Below are positions 34,374 to 42,008 of a DNA stretch of 64,000 nucleotides, one piece after another. The stretch spans positions 744,001 to 808,000 of the forward strand of contig NZ_CP114278.1 in assembly GCF_027105095.1 (NCBI RefSeq), written 5' to 3'. A program made the position numbers and the translations under genes. Under the pieces are notes generated by a model, which was not told where the DNA came from, made no database searches, and worked only from the letters and a program-made list of their open reading frames with translations. Each line of letters opens with the position of its first letter. Positions within the stretch are counted from its first letter, which is position 1. Origin of the DNA: Brevundimonas vesicularis. Its GTDB lineage: Bacteria; Pseudomonadota; Alphaproteobacteria; Caulobacterales; Caulobacteraceae.

Positions 34374-34928
34374 ATGTACGCGGTGATCAAGACCGGCGGC
34401 AAGCAGTACCGGGTCCAACCGGGCGACACCATCGTCGTCGAAAAGCTCGACGGCGACGCCGGCGCTGAGCTGAAGTTCGACAGCGTCCTGATGCTGGGCG
34501 GCGACAAGGGCGTGACCCTGGGCGCCCCCCTGATCGACGGCGCCTTCGTCGGCGCGACCCTGGTCGAGACCCGCAAGGGTGAGAAGATCAAGATCTTCAA
34601 GAAGACCCGTCGCCAGGGCTATCGCCGCACGAACGGCCATCGCCAGATGGAATCGGTCCTGCGCATCACCGGCATCGAAGGCGCCGGCGAGACCGCCAAG
34701 TGGGACGGCAAGGTCGATCTGACCACCAAGGCCGAGATCAACCTGCGCGCTCGCAACCTGGCCGCTCGCGACGCCACCTCCTCGCTGGGTTCGACCGAGA
34801 CGGTCGTGACCGACGTGGACGGCGCCGAGGTCAAGGGCGTCGTGGTCGAGAGCTCGGCTCCCGCCAAGAAGGCCCCGGCCAAGAAGAAGGCTGCGCCCAA
34901 GGCTGAAGCCGCCGGCGACGAAGCCTAA
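34374..34928 (+). CDS. rplU: 50S ribosomal protein L21
   Basis: A 184-residue L21. The family core covers the first 100 residues: MYAVIKTGGKQYRV, GEKIKIFKKTRRQGYRRTNGHRQ. The remaining 80 residues are an alphaproteobacterial extension rich in Lys, Ala and Pro (APAKKAPAKKK near the end), probably lying on the ribosome surface. It is cotranscribed with rpmA 96 bp downstream. Confidence 0.97.
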   Translation: MYAVIKTGGKQYRVQPGDTIVVEKLDGDAGAELKFDSVLMLGGDKGVTLGAPLIDGAFVGATLVETRKGEKIKIFKKTRRQGYRRTNGHRQMESVLRITGIEGAGETAKWDGKVDLTTKAEINLRARNLAARDATSSLGSTETVVTDVDGAEVKGVVVESSAPAKKAPAKKKAAPKAEAAGDEA

Positions 34929-35024
34929 GACATTCACCGGCGCCTCGGCGCCAGACCTAAGTTGCGGACGCGCTCAAGTAGGCCGAAAGGCCGGTAGCGC
35001 ACCAAGAAAGTACGGAGCGGCAAG

Positions 35025-35312
35025 ATGGCTCACAAGAAATCCGGTGGTTCGTCGCGTAACGGTCGCGACTCCGAGTCGAAGCGCCTTGGCGTGAAGAAGT
35101 ATGGCGGCGAGCGCGTGCTGGCCGGCAACATCATCGTGCGCCAACGCGGCACCACCTTCCACGCCGGTGAGAACATGGGCATGGGCCGCGACCACACCCT
35201 GTTCGCCCTGAAGAACGGCGCTGTGAAGTTCACCACCAAACGTGGCGGCCGTTGTTACGTGTCGATCCTCGCGGCCAATGACGACGCCGCTCAGGCGATG
35301 GCCGCCGAGTAA
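35025..35312 (+). CDS. rpmA: 50S ribosomal protein L27
   Basis: A 95-residue L27, complete, with the N-terminal [21 protein letters not shown] and [21 protein letters not shown] (shown as shorter parts). This basic N-terminus reaches the peptidyl-transferase centre. Preceded by CGGAGCG as ribosome site. Ends before a strong rho-independent terminator at 35382. Confidence 0.98.
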   Translation: MAHKKSGGSSRNGRDSESKRLGVKKYGGERVLAGNIIVRQRGTTFHAGENMGMGRDHTLFALKNGAVKFTTKRGGRCYVSILAANDDAAQAMAAE

Positions 35313-35381
35313 CGCAGTCTGGACCTTCCCGGATCGCGTTGCTCCTGCCAGCAGCCGATCCGGACCAGGGATGATAATCCG

Positions 35382-35412
35382 CGGGGAGTCTGGATCACCA
35401 GGCTCCCCGTTT
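35382..35412 (+). terminator. Rho-independent terminator after rpmA
   Basis: CGGGGAG T CTGG (35382-35393) pairs with CCAG G CTCCCCG (35398-35409) across a four-base loop, followed by TTTGCGTTT. It lies 70 bases after the rpmA stop. Confidence 0.75.
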
Positions 35413-35479
35413 GCGTTTCCCCGCCTCGAAGACCGTCCGAGCCCTTCAAGGAGATGGTCGACAATCCGAGGCAACGCCC

Positions 35480-36013
35480 ATGTGCGTCATCGAAACCTCT
35501 CCTGTCGTCGAGACCCGGCGCCTGATCCTGCGCGCGCCCGCGCCCCAGGATGCGCCACGCATCGCCGCCCTGGCCAATGATCTGGACATCGCGCGCATGA
35601 CCAAGCGGATGCCGCATCCGTTCCAGATGCGCGACGCCGACGACTTCGTGCTGCAGGTCGCCTCGCAGGACCCAAGACGAGCCAACACCTTCGTCATCGA
35701 CCATGAGGACGTGGGGCCCATCGGCGTCATCGGCCTGTTCGAGGGCGAAGACCGGGTGCCGGAAACCGGCTACTGGATCGGGCGTGAATACTGGGGTCGG
35801 GGCTTCGCCACCGAGGCGCTGGACGCCGCCCTGGTCTGGGCCAGCCGCAAGTGGAAGCGCCGGGCGCTGGTCGCCGGCCATTTCGCCGACAATCCGGCCT
35901 CTGGCCGCGTGCTGGAAAAGGCGGGCTTTCTCTACACCGGCGAGACGCGCCGGGCGTGGAGCCGGGCGCGTCGGGCCGTGGCCGATACGCGCATGATGGT
36001 GTGGCTGGCCTGA
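35480..36013 (+). CDS. GNAT-family N-acetyltransferase (RimJ/RimL type)
   Basis: A 177-residue acetyl-CoA-dependent acetyltransferase. ETRRLILRAPAPQDAPRIAAL, then GYWIGREYWGRGFATEAL (acetyl-CoA motif A region) and NPASGRVLEKAGF define the RimJ/RimL-like GNAT fold. Substrate is unknown, probably an amino terminus or small amine. ATG 35480 has a GAGG at a suitable distance; the open frame further upstream lies across the terminator and is ignored. Confidence 0.88.
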   Translation: MCVIETSPVVETRRLILRAPAPQDAPRIAALANDLDIARMTKRMPHPFQMRDADDFVLQVASQDPRRANTFVIDHEDVGPIGVIGLFEGEDRVPETGYWIGREYWGRGFATEALDAALVWASRKWKRRALVAGHFADNPASGRVLEKAGFLYTGETRRAWSRARRAVADTRMMVWLA

Positions 36014-36029
36014 CGGCCAGCCCGCAGGA

Positions 36030-36227
36030 TCAGCCGCCCGCCAGGGCGGGACCATAGACGGCCGCGACGGCGACGGCGCCCACCACCAGCATGGCGCCCG
36101 CGCCGGCGATGAAGGTGGCGATGGTCTTGGTCCGGCGACGCCGCATGCCGCCCGCCTTGTATTGACGGATGATGACCGACGGCCCTCGCGTAAAGGCCTC
36201 GGATCCTATGATATTGTGTTGGGACAA
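36030..36227 (-). CDS. Small membrane protein, unknown function
   Basis: A 65-residue protein with a basic patch RRRRTK at about 29-34 and one hydrophobic helix at about 36-60. I do not recognise it. The listed frame begins with TTG at 36227; an in-frame ATG at 36146 would leave a basic 38-residue membrane peptide. It is on the strand opposite the acetyltransferase and downstream of a lipoprotein gene whose terminator it overlaps at its 5' side. Confidence 0.45.
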   Translation of the reverse strand: MSQHNIIGSEAFTRGPSVIIRQYKAGGMRRRRTKTIATFIAGAGAMLVVGAVAVAAVYGPALAGG

Positions 36228-36228
36228 G

Positions 36229-36275
36229 AAAAAAGCTCCCCGAACTCTCGCACAGAAGTCGCGATCAGTCCGGGG
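36229..36275 (-). terminator. Terminator for the minus-strand lipoprotein gene
   Basis: Read on the minus strand: CCCCGGACT (36275-36267), an inner TCGC/GCGA stem, AGTTCGGGG (36246-36238), then GCT and six T (36234-36229). The stem pairs fully if one G-U is allowed. It lies 68 bases downstream of the stop codon at 36343. Confidence 0.75.
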
Positions 36276-36342
36276 CGCTCGTGGTCAGAAGATGGCGATC
36301 CGCGTTACCGGGGTCGCATCTTCGTGAGAACGGGTCTGTGGG

Positions 36343-36858
36343 TCACAGGGTGACGGAGACGACCCGGCCGCCGCGCGTCTGCACCGACTGCATCAGCACC
36401 AGGGGCGCATCGCCCGAGGTGACCGGCACGATCAGGAACCAGCCGCCGTCGGGCAGGCCGTCGAAGCGGAAGCGGCTGTTCTCGCAGCGCGTGTCGCGGA
36501 CATAGGTGCGATAGTCGGCGTTGGCGTCGGCGACGGTGCGGGCGCGGACGACAGCGGCGGGCACGGCCGCGCGCTGGGTCGAGCCGTACAGGGTGCGAAA
36601 GCGCGCGCGGGTGTAGGGAGTGTCCGGCGTCAGGCCGACATTGCCGACGCAATCGAAGGCCTTGCCGTCGCGGGCGAAGGCGATCTGGCCCTGAATGCTG
36701 TTGCGGCCCGGCATCTGGGACCAGCCGAAGTCGCGCTCGTTGAAGGCGGCCGGGGCGGCGTAGGGCAGACCGCCGCCGGTCGTGGGCGCGCAGGCCGAAA
36801 GGGCGGCGGCGCCGAGCGCCAAGGCGAGGCCGGTCGCGGCGAGGGGACGGTTCGACAT
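36343..36858 (-). CDS. Putative lipoprotein, unknown function
   Basis: A 171-residue protein with a hydrophobic N-terminus and lipobox LSAC (Cys at residue 23), so it is likely membrane-anchored in the outer or inner membrane. The mature part has C69 and C124, suggesting a disulfide. Patterns FGWSQMPGRNSIQGQIAF and PDGGWFLIVPV are noticeable but I cannot assign a family. Start ATG 36858. It is divergent from ilvA. Confidence 0.7.
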   Translation of the reverse strand: MSNRPLAATGLALALGAAALSACAPTTGGGLPYAAPAAFNERDFGWSQMPGRNSIQGQIAFARDGKAFDCVGNVGLTPDTPYTRARFRTLYGSTQRAAVPAAVVRARTVADANADYRTYVRDTRCENSRFRFDGLPDGGWFLIVPVTSGDAPLVLMQSVQTRGGRVVSVTL

Positions 36859-36963
36859 AGGGCTTCCTCCGGTGTTCGTTGCGGTCGCGCGGACGACCGA
36901 GGCCCACTATCGCACGACAGGGCGGGCGACTTCCACGCTCAAGATTCCCCCTCTGGACCCGGA

Positions 36964-36997
36964 CCCGACAACGCGCGAAACAGGCCCGACAACGCGC
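36964..36997. repeat. Tandem direct repeat upstream of ilvA
   Basis: CCCGACAACGCGC occurs at 36964-36976 and again at 36985-36997, 21 bases apart, which is two helical turns. The repeats lie 38 bases before the ilvA start. They could bind a dimeric regulator or simply be a slippage product. Confidence 0.5.
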
Positions 36998-37034
36998 CCA
37001 GTCGTCGAGGCGCGACAGCTCGGAAACGCCCCGC

Positions 37035-38237
37035 ATGACCGTCACCTTCGCCGATATCCAAGCCGCGCGCACCCGGATCGCCGGCGCGGTCGACCGCACC
37101 CCGACCCGCTATTCCAGAAAGCTGTCGCAGCTGACGGGAGCCGAGGTCTGGGTCAAGTTCGACAATCTGCAATTCACCGGCAGCTTCAAGGAGCGCGGCG
37201 CCCTGAACCGGCTGCTGATGCTGAGCCCCGAGGAGAGGAAGCGCGGCGTGGTGGCCGCCAGCGCCGGCAACCACGCCCAGGCCCTGGCCTATCACGGCGG
37301 ACGGTTGGGTGTTCCGGTGACCATCGTCATGCCCGAGGGGACGCCCTTCGCCAAGATCAACGGCACCCGCTCGCATGGGGCGACCGTGGTGATCGAGGGG
37401 CTGGACTTCACCGGCTCGACCGAGGCGGCCAAGCGGCTGGAAGCGGAAAAGGGCTACGTCTTCGTCTCGGCCTTCGACGACGAAGGCATCGTGGCGGGCC
37501 AGGGCGTCTGCGCGATCGAGCTTCTGGAGGATGCGCCCGAGGTCGAGGCCCTGATCATCCCCATCGGCGGCGGCGGGCTGATTGCGGGCTGCGCCATCGC
37601 GGCGAAGGCGATGAAGCCGGACATCAAGGTCTTCGGCGTCGAGGCCGCGCGCTATCCCTCCTTCACCGCCAAACGGGCGGGCCAGCCGCCGGTCTGCACC
37701 GGCCAGACCATCGCCGAGGGCATCGCCATCAAGGCGGTGGGCGACATTCCCTTCGCCTTGGCCGACCCGCTGGTGGATGAGGTCTTCGTCTGCCAGGAGG
37801 CCGACTTCGAACGGGCCGTCGCCACCTATGTCACCTATGAGAAGACGGTGTCCGAGGGCGCCGGCGCGGGCGGTCTGGCAGCGCTTCTGGCCTATCCCGA
37901 GCGGTTCAAGGGGATGAAGGTCGGGCTGGAGCTGTGCGGCGGAAACATCGATGCACGGATGCTGGCGGTCGTATTGAACCGTGAGATGGTCCGTGAACGG
38001 AGATTGATCGTCTATCGCATCCTGGGCGACGATCGGCCGGGCATGTTGTCGGCCATGGCGGCGGTGATCGGCGGCCTGGGCGGCAACATCATCGACGTGG
38101 TCCACAACCGGCTGGCCCTGGACGTGCCGGCCAAGGGCGCCGAGTTCGACATCATGGTCGAAACGCGCGATAGCGCCCACGCCGACGAGATCGGCGAGGC
38201 CTTGAAGGAACGCGGCTATGAACTTCGGATGGGGTAA
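37035..38237 (+). CDS. ilvA: Threonine ammonia-lyase
   Basis: A PLP enzyme that makes 2-oxobutanoate from threonine, for isoleucine synthesis. The 400-residue protein has the lysine K52 in GSFKERGA, SAGNHAQ at about 76-82, and the glycine-rich PLP phosphate loop GGGGLIAG near 180. A single C-terminal ACT domain (about 325-400) begins RLIVYRILGDDRPGMLSAMA. One ACT domain and this length match the TdcB/biodegradative-like form rather than the larger IlvA with two ACT repeats. Start ATG 37035. Confidence 0.9.
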   Translation: MTVTFADIQAARTRIAGAVDRTPTRYSRKLSQLTGAEVWVKFDNLQFTGSFKERGALNRLLMLSPEERKRGVVAASAGNHAQALAYHGGRLGVPVTIVMPEGTPFAKINGTRSHGATVVIEGLDFTGSTEAAKRLEAEKGYVFVSAFDDEGIVAGQGVCAIELLEDAPEVEALIIPIGGGGLIAGCAIAAKAMKPDIKVFGVEAARYPSFTAKRAGQPPVCTGQTIAEGIAIKAVGDIPFALADPLVDEVFVCQEADFERAVATYVTYEKTVSEGAGAGGLAALLAYPERFKGMKVGLELCGGNIDARMLAVVLNREMVRERRLIVYRILGDDRPGMLSAMAAVIGGLGGNIIDVVHNRLALDVPAKGAEFDIMVETRDSAHADEIGEALKERGYELRMG

Positions 38238-38733
38238 GGCGGCAATCGTCGCGGCCTTCTTGCTGGCGGGCTGCGGCCAGGCCGCGCCGGTCGATCCGAA
38301 CGCGGGCAAGGCCGAGGCGGCCGCCTTCATGGCCAAGAACGCCAAGGAGGAGGGCGTCCAGACCCTGCCCAGCGGCCTGCAATACAGGGTGGTTCAGGCG
38401 GGACCGGCCGGCGGCGTCAGCCCGGACCGCAACGACCTCGTCAAAGTCGATTACGAGGGCAAGCTGGTCGACAGCAGCGTGTTCGACAGTTCCTTCGCGC
38501 GCGGGGCGCCTGCGGTGTTCACGCCCGAGGAAGTGGTCAAGGGCTGGACCGAGGCGTTGCAAAAGATGCGGGTCGGCGACGAATGGCTGCTCTATGTCCC
38601 GCCCGAGCTGGGCTATGGCGAGCAGGGCAATCCCAAGATCCCCGCCAACTCGGTGCTGATCTTCCGCCTGAAACTGCTCGACGTGGCCAAGGTGCCCGGC
38701 GGCGGATCGGGCGTCGGCACGGCGATGGGGTGA
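38218..38733 (+). CDS. FKBP-type peptidyl-prolyl isomerase lipoprotein
   Basis: A 171-residue protein with a lipobox (LLAGC, Cys at residue 19) and an FKBP domain from about 60 to 155. Family motifs include VKVDYEGKLVDSSVFDSSFARG, split as VDYEGKLVDSSVFDS, and GYGEQGNPKIPANSVLIF. It would catalyse proline isomerisation in the periplasm. The ATG overlaps the end of ilvA by 20 bases in another frame. Confidence 0.9.
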   Translation: MNFGWGKAAIVAAFLLAGCGQAAPVDPNAGKAEAAAFMAKNAKEEGVQTLPSGLQYRVVQAGPAGGVSPDRNDLVKVDYEGKLVDSSVFDSSFARGAPAVFTPEEVVKGWTEALQKMRVGDEWLLYVPPELGYGEQGNPKIPANSVLIFRLKLLDVAKVPGGGSGVGTAMG

Positions 38734-38740
38734 CGGCTGC

Positions 38741-38882
38741 CGTCTCCTCCCTGCGAAGCGGGGAGGTGGCGCGGCGCCGCTTGGCGACGTGACGGAGGGG
38801 TTCTGGGATGCATCGCAGGCGCCTGTGGGGCGTCGAGAGCCCTTCCACCCCTTCGGGGTCCCCCTCTCCATGGGGAGGAGAA
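38741..38882. repeat. Composite palindromic repeat element, copy C
   Basis: A 142-bp element starting CGTCTCCTCCC and ending GGGGAGGAGAA, with the two-half structure seen in copies A and D. The first half reads GGGGAGGTGGCGCGGCG, then GTGACGGAGGGGTTCT. After a spacer, the second half reads GAGAGCCCTTCCACC, then GGTCCCCCTC. It lies between the convergent FKBP and queG genes. Confidence 0.82.
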
Positions 38883-38884
38883 GA

Positions 38885-38916
38885 AAAGTGCACTGCGAAT
38901 TTTTTGAGTGCACTTT
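38885..38916. repeat. Paired AGTGCACT palindromes
   Basis: AAAGTGCACT (38885-38894) and AGTGCACTTT (38907-38916) are a perfect 10-base inverted repeat with a 12-base AT-rich loop. Each arm holds the 8-base palindrome AGTGCACT, and the two centres are exactly 20 bases apart. This looks like a paired operator, or a hairpin with an AT-rich loop. Confidence 0.6.
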
Positions 38917-39063
38917 CGTGCAGATTTTTGCGAGTGGCTTGCAGTTCTGCGGCGGCGAATGTCAAAGACCAGACGAGCAGTATAGCTCAGAGTGCGAGGG
39001 CGGCACGGTAGCGGTCGCTGGTTGTCTCTAGATCTTTGAAATCGCTGTCGTTCGTCGCGGCGA

Positions 39064-40218
39064 TTATGCGGGTTGAGCGGTTTCGGACCGCCGCCATTCG
39101 GCCAGGACCTGGGGGTCGGTTTCGGTCGTCGCCTCGGCCAGGGCCGCGAACGCGTCGGGCGGCGTCAGTTGCGACAGGGCCCAGACGACGGCGCCGCGCA
39201 CCAGGGATGAGGGGTCGGCCAGCAAAGCTTTCGTCGGGGCGATCAGGGAGGCGTCGTTCGAGTTGCCGACGGCGTAGAGGACGTTCCTGAGGAAGCGGTC
39301 GCGGCCGATCCGCTTGACGGGGCTCTTGGTAAAAAGGGCGCGGAAGGCGGCGTCGTCCAGCGCCAGCAGGTCATGCAGGCGTGGGCTTTCAAAGGCCGGG
39401 CGGGGCGCCAGCCGGATCTCGCGGGCTTCTTGGGCGAACTTGTTCCACGGGCAGACCGCTAGACAGTCGTCGCAGCCATAGATGCGCGACCCGGTCAGGG
39501 TGCGGAACTCGACCGGCCAAGGGCCTGCGAACTCGATGGTCAGGTAGGACAGGCAGCGCCGGGCGTCGAGCTGGAACGGGGCGGGGAAGGCGTTCGTCGG
39601 GCAGGCGTCGAGACAGGCGGTGCACCGGCCGCAGTGTTCGGTCTCGGCCGCGTCGGGCTCGATCTCGGCGGCGGTCAGGATGGTCCCCAGAAACAGCCAG
39701 TTGCCATGGGTGCGGCTGAGCAGATTGGTGTGTTTGCCCTGCCAACCCAGGCCGGCGCGCTGGGCCAGAGGCTTTTCCATCAGGGGGGCGGTGTCGACGA
39801 AGACCTTGATGTCCGCGCCGTTGCGGGCCGCGATCTGGCCCGCCAGCTGTTTCAGCCGGCCCTTGATGACCTCATGATAGTCGTCGCCGCGCGCATAGAC
39901 CGAGATGTAGCCGGCCGAGCGGTCGGCCAGCTGATCGAGCGGGTTCTGGTCGGGGCCGTAGTTCATGCCCAGGACGATGGCGGTCCTGGCCTCGTCCCAC
40001 ATGGCGGTGGGGTGCTGGCGGCGATCCAGCGTCGTCTCCATCCATTCCATGTCGCCATGCCGGCCTTCGTCCACGAAATGCCGCAGCCGCTCGCCCGCCG
40101 GCCAGGCGTCAGCCGCCGAGGCGAACCGGCAGACATCGAAGCCGAGCTCGGCCGCGCGCTGGCGGATGAAGGTTTTCAAGCGGTCGGACACGGGGCGGGG
40201 GATAGCATGAAGTCTCAT
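39064..40218 (-). CDS. queG: Epoxyqueuosine reductase QueG
   Basis: Last step of queuosine synthesis in tRNA, a cobalamin and iron-sulfur enzyme. The 384-residue protein has catalytic D142 in VDTAPL, the first cluster C196-C199-C202-C206 (CGRCTACLDACP) and the second C222, C249, C252, C256 (GCDDCLAVCP). A C-terminal HEAT-like region follows. The start is ambiguous: ATG 40218 lies inside the end of repeat copy D, while GTG 40191 gives the family-like VSDRLKTFIRQ. No clear Shine-Dalgarno separates them. gluQ (14841) acts later in the same pathway. Confidence 0.95.
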   Translation of the reverse strand: MRLHAIPRPVSDRLKTFIRQRAAELGFDVCRFASAADAWPAGERLRHFVDEGRHGDMEWMETTLDRRQHPTAMWDEARTAIVLGMNYGPDQNPLDQLADRSAGYISVYARGDDYHEVIKGRLKQLAGQIAARNGADIKVFVDTAPLMEKPLAQRAGLGWQGKHTNLLSRTHGNWLFLGTILTAAEIEPDAAETEHCGRCTACLDACPTNAFPAPFQLDARRCLSYLTIEFAGPWPVEFRTLTGSRIYGCDDCLAVCPWNKFAQEAREIRLAPRPAFESPRLHDLLALDDAAFRALFTKSPVKRIGRDRFLRNVLYAVGNSNDASLIAPTKALLADPSSLVRGAVVWALSQLTPPDAFAALAEATTETDPQVLAEWRRSETAQPA

Positions 40219-40357
40219 CCCTGCGGAGCGGGGAGGTGGCGCGGCGCGTCTTCGCGCCGTGACGGAGGGGTTCTTCAGCGCATCACTGGCGTCTGTGGGA
40301 CTTCAAGAGCCCCTCCACCGCTTCGCGGTCCCCCTCCCCATTTCATGGGGAGGAGAC
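40212..40357. repeat. Composite palindromic repeat element, copy D
   Basis: A 146-bp copy beginning GTCTCATCCC, a variant of GTCTCCTCCC, and ending GGGGAGGAGAC. It sits between the queG start and the DUF2239 stop, two bases from that stop codon. Its left end contains the CAT that is the queG ATG on the minus strand. Internal halves match copies A and C, with GACGGAGGGGTTCTT and AAGAGCCCCTCCACCGC facing each other. Confidence 0.85.
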
Positions 40358-40359
40358 GG

Positions 40360-40887
40360 TCATGCGCCGTCGAACAGTTCAAGAAGCTGGGCCTTAATGT
40401 CGGCCGGCCAGGGGGCGATCAGGACGACCAGACGATCGCGGTCGCTGGCGAACAGGGCGCGGCTGGCCTCTTCGAAGTCGGAGGCGTCGCCGGCCATCTC
40501 GACCATGAACCCGTAGGCGGCGTCAGTGCGACGGCGGCGTGCATCGTTTCCTGCGCCGGTCTTGCGGGCCTGTTCCACCAGACGGCGCAGGGCGGCCGAG
40601 GCGCCGCCCGGCTGGGTCGCCAGCCAGTCCCAGTGGCGAGGCAAAAGCGTGACCTCGCGTGCGGCGACGCCCAGACGCGGACGGCCGCGCTTTGGAGCCG
40701 GAGCCGGTTCTTGTTCCCGAAGATCCAGATCGACCGGGCGACCGGTCGCCAGATCGAACACGCGCAGCGCGGCTTGAGGCGAGGCCGCCAAGGCCTTGCG
40801 AATGGCGGCAGCCACGGCGGCGTCCGAGCCTCTTGCGATGCGTCGGGGGCCGTCGAACAGGACCAGATCACGATCTTCGTCGCTCAT
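40360..40887 (-). CDS. DUF2239 family protein
   Basis: A 175-residue protein of the DUF2239 family, with the diagnostic GRPRLGVAAREVTLLPRHWDWLATQPGG region (here cited as GRPRLGV and LPRHWDWLATQPGG) and ALRRLVEQARK. No catalytic motif is apparent. It is divergent from a GIY-YIG gene with a 58-bp shared region carrying a repeated ACCCGGAT motif. Its relatives are poorly studied. Confidence 0.85.
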   Translation of the reverse strand: MSDEDRDLVLFDGPRRIARGSDAAVAAAIRKALAASPQAALRVFDLATGRPVDLDLREQEPAPAPKRGRPRLGVAAREVTLLPRHWDWLATQPGGASAALRRLVEQARKTGAGNDARRRRTDAAYGFMVEMAGDASDFEEASRALFASDRDRLVVLIAPWPADIKAQLLELFDGA

Positions 40888-40888
40888 G

Positions 40889-40933
40889 TATTTACCCGGA
40901 TGAAACTATCTGTCATGTTTATACCCGGATAAA
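40889..40933. promoter_or_regulatory. Divergent promoter region with two ACCCGGAT motifs
   Basis: Between the DUF2239 and GIY-YIG start codons, TTTACCCGGAT (40891-40901) and TTTATACCCGGAT (40918-40930) repeat the core ACCCGGAT 29 bases apart. The second copy reads TTTAT-ACCCGG-ATAAA and is partly palindromic. A single regulator could control both genes. Inference only. Confidence 0.55.
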
Positions 40934-40945
40934 TAAGAGAGCGCC

Positions 40946-41281
40946 ATGACCCCGACAAATCGCAAGAGCCTGATCGCCGAATATAAGGAGCGCGCGACCA
41001 TCGCCGGGGTCTATGCCGTGATCTGCAGCGCGACAGGTCAGGCCTGGGTCGGCAAGAGCCGCCACATCGACACCGAGCAGAACGGCCTGTGGTTCGCGCT
41101 GCGCCACGGCGGCAGTCCGTATCGGTCGCTTCAGGCGGCGTGGAAGGCGCACACGCCCGAGGATTTCCGCTTCGAACAGCTGGACCGCCTGCCGGAAGAC
41201 ATCTCGGATCTGAGGCGCAAGGACGAGCTGGCTAGTCGCGCCAAGCTGTGGATCGCCCGGTTGGGCGCAGAGGCGCTTTAA
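40946..41281 (+). CDS. GIY-YIG nuclease family protein
   Basis: A 111-residue compact GIY-YIG domain protein. The first strand has GVYAVIC (residues about 21-27) and the second YVG-like AWVGKSRHID, where GK and R38 are in the usual positions. A Glu later (E72 or E76) could be the metal ligand. It has no extra domain, so it belongs to the small solitary group sometimes found with DUF2239. Whether it still cuts DNA is unknown. Confidence 0.78.
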   Translation: MTPTNRKSLIAEYKERATIAGVYAVICSATGQAWVGKSRHIDTEQNGLWFALRHGGSPYRSLQAAWKAHTPEDFRFEQLDRLPEDISDLRRKDELASRAKLWIARLGAEAL

Positions 41282-41964
41282 AAATCCAGATCCGCGTACC
41301 AGGCCGAGGGCGGCACGCCGACGAAGCGGTCGGCGAGCAGGGGGCGGAAGCAGGGGCGGGATTTGAGCTTGGAATACCAGGTCTTCAGTCCGGGCCAGGT
41401 CTTCCACTGGATCTCGCCGAAATAGTCCAGCACCGACAGGTGGGCGGCGGCGATCAGGTCGGCTTGGGACAGGCGGCGGCCGGCCAGCCAGTCGCGGGCG
41501 GCGACCAGGTCCTCCAGCATGGCGAGATGGAATTTCAGGGCGTCGCGCCCGTCGCGCAGGGCGCGGGCTTCGGGCGGGCCCAGCTTGAGCAGCGGTTTTT
41601 CCATCCGCTCGTGCAGCAGGACGGCGTCGACCTCGTCCATGAAGCGGCGCTCGAACCAGCCGGTCAGGCGGCGCGCCTCGGCCCGTTCGGCGAGGTCGGC
41701 GGGCAGCAGCAGCGGCCCCTTCTGCTGATCCTCGATCCAGCCCAGGATGGCGGGCAGTTCGCACAGCACCAGCGGACGGCCGCGATCCATCGTCTGGATC
41801 ACCGGCGGCAGGCCGGATGGATTGAAGTCATTGACTGGGCAATCGTCCTCCCACGGACGGACCGGGGTGTCGGTCCATTCGATCCGCGCCTCGCCCAGCG
41901 CCAGTCGCGCGGCGCGAGACGCGGGCTGGAAGGCGAAGTGGAAGAGAACGCAAGGGTCGGGCAT
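41278..41964 (-). CDS. Glutathione S-transferase family protein
   Basis: A 228-residue GST-like protein. The N-terminal thioredoxin-fold part includes SGLPPVIQ with the cis-proline, and the helical C-terminal domain runs from about 90 with RRLSQADLIAAAHLSVLDYFG, a strong GST C-terminal motif (N-cap and hydrophobic staple). Substrate unknown; members near queG are common in alphaproteobacteria (from memory). It overlaps the GIY-YIG gene by four bases at their 3' ends. Confidence 0.88.
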   Translation of the reverse strand: MPDPCVLFHFAFQPASRAARLALGEARIEWTDTPVRPWEDDCPVNDFNPSGLPPVIQTMDRGRPLVLCELPAILGWIEDQQKGPLLLPADLAERAEARRLTGWFERRFMDEVDAVLLHERMEKPLLKLGPPEARALRDGRDALKFHLAMLEDLVAARDWLAGRRLSQADLIAAAHLSVLDYFGEIQWKTWPGLKTWYSKLKSRPCFRPLLADRFVGVPPSAWYADLDF

Positions 41965-42008
41965 CTAAGGGTGATGCGCCCGGACCCGTTAAATCGGCGT
42001 TTACCGCA

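Larger units (their letters stand above)
38734..39063. other. Gene-free stretch between fkbp and queG
   Basis: 330 bases between two convergent stops. The first half is repeat copy C (38741-38882). Next comes an AT-richer segment with two AGTGCACT palindromes (38885-38916), then a stretch to 39063 in which I see no gene, RNA or promoter of clear type. TATAGCTCAG at 38982-38991 resembles a tRNA D-arm sequence but no tRNA can be folded around it. Confidence 0.6.

Noticed and set aside
38789..39031. An 80-residue open frame over repeat copy C and the AGTGCACT pair
   Set aside because: Most of it is translated repeat, with no ribosome site or family resemblance.
38982..39050. tRNA-like TATAGCTCAG near 38982
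   Set aside because: No acceptor stem or T-loop could be paired around it, and no anticodon arm appears.
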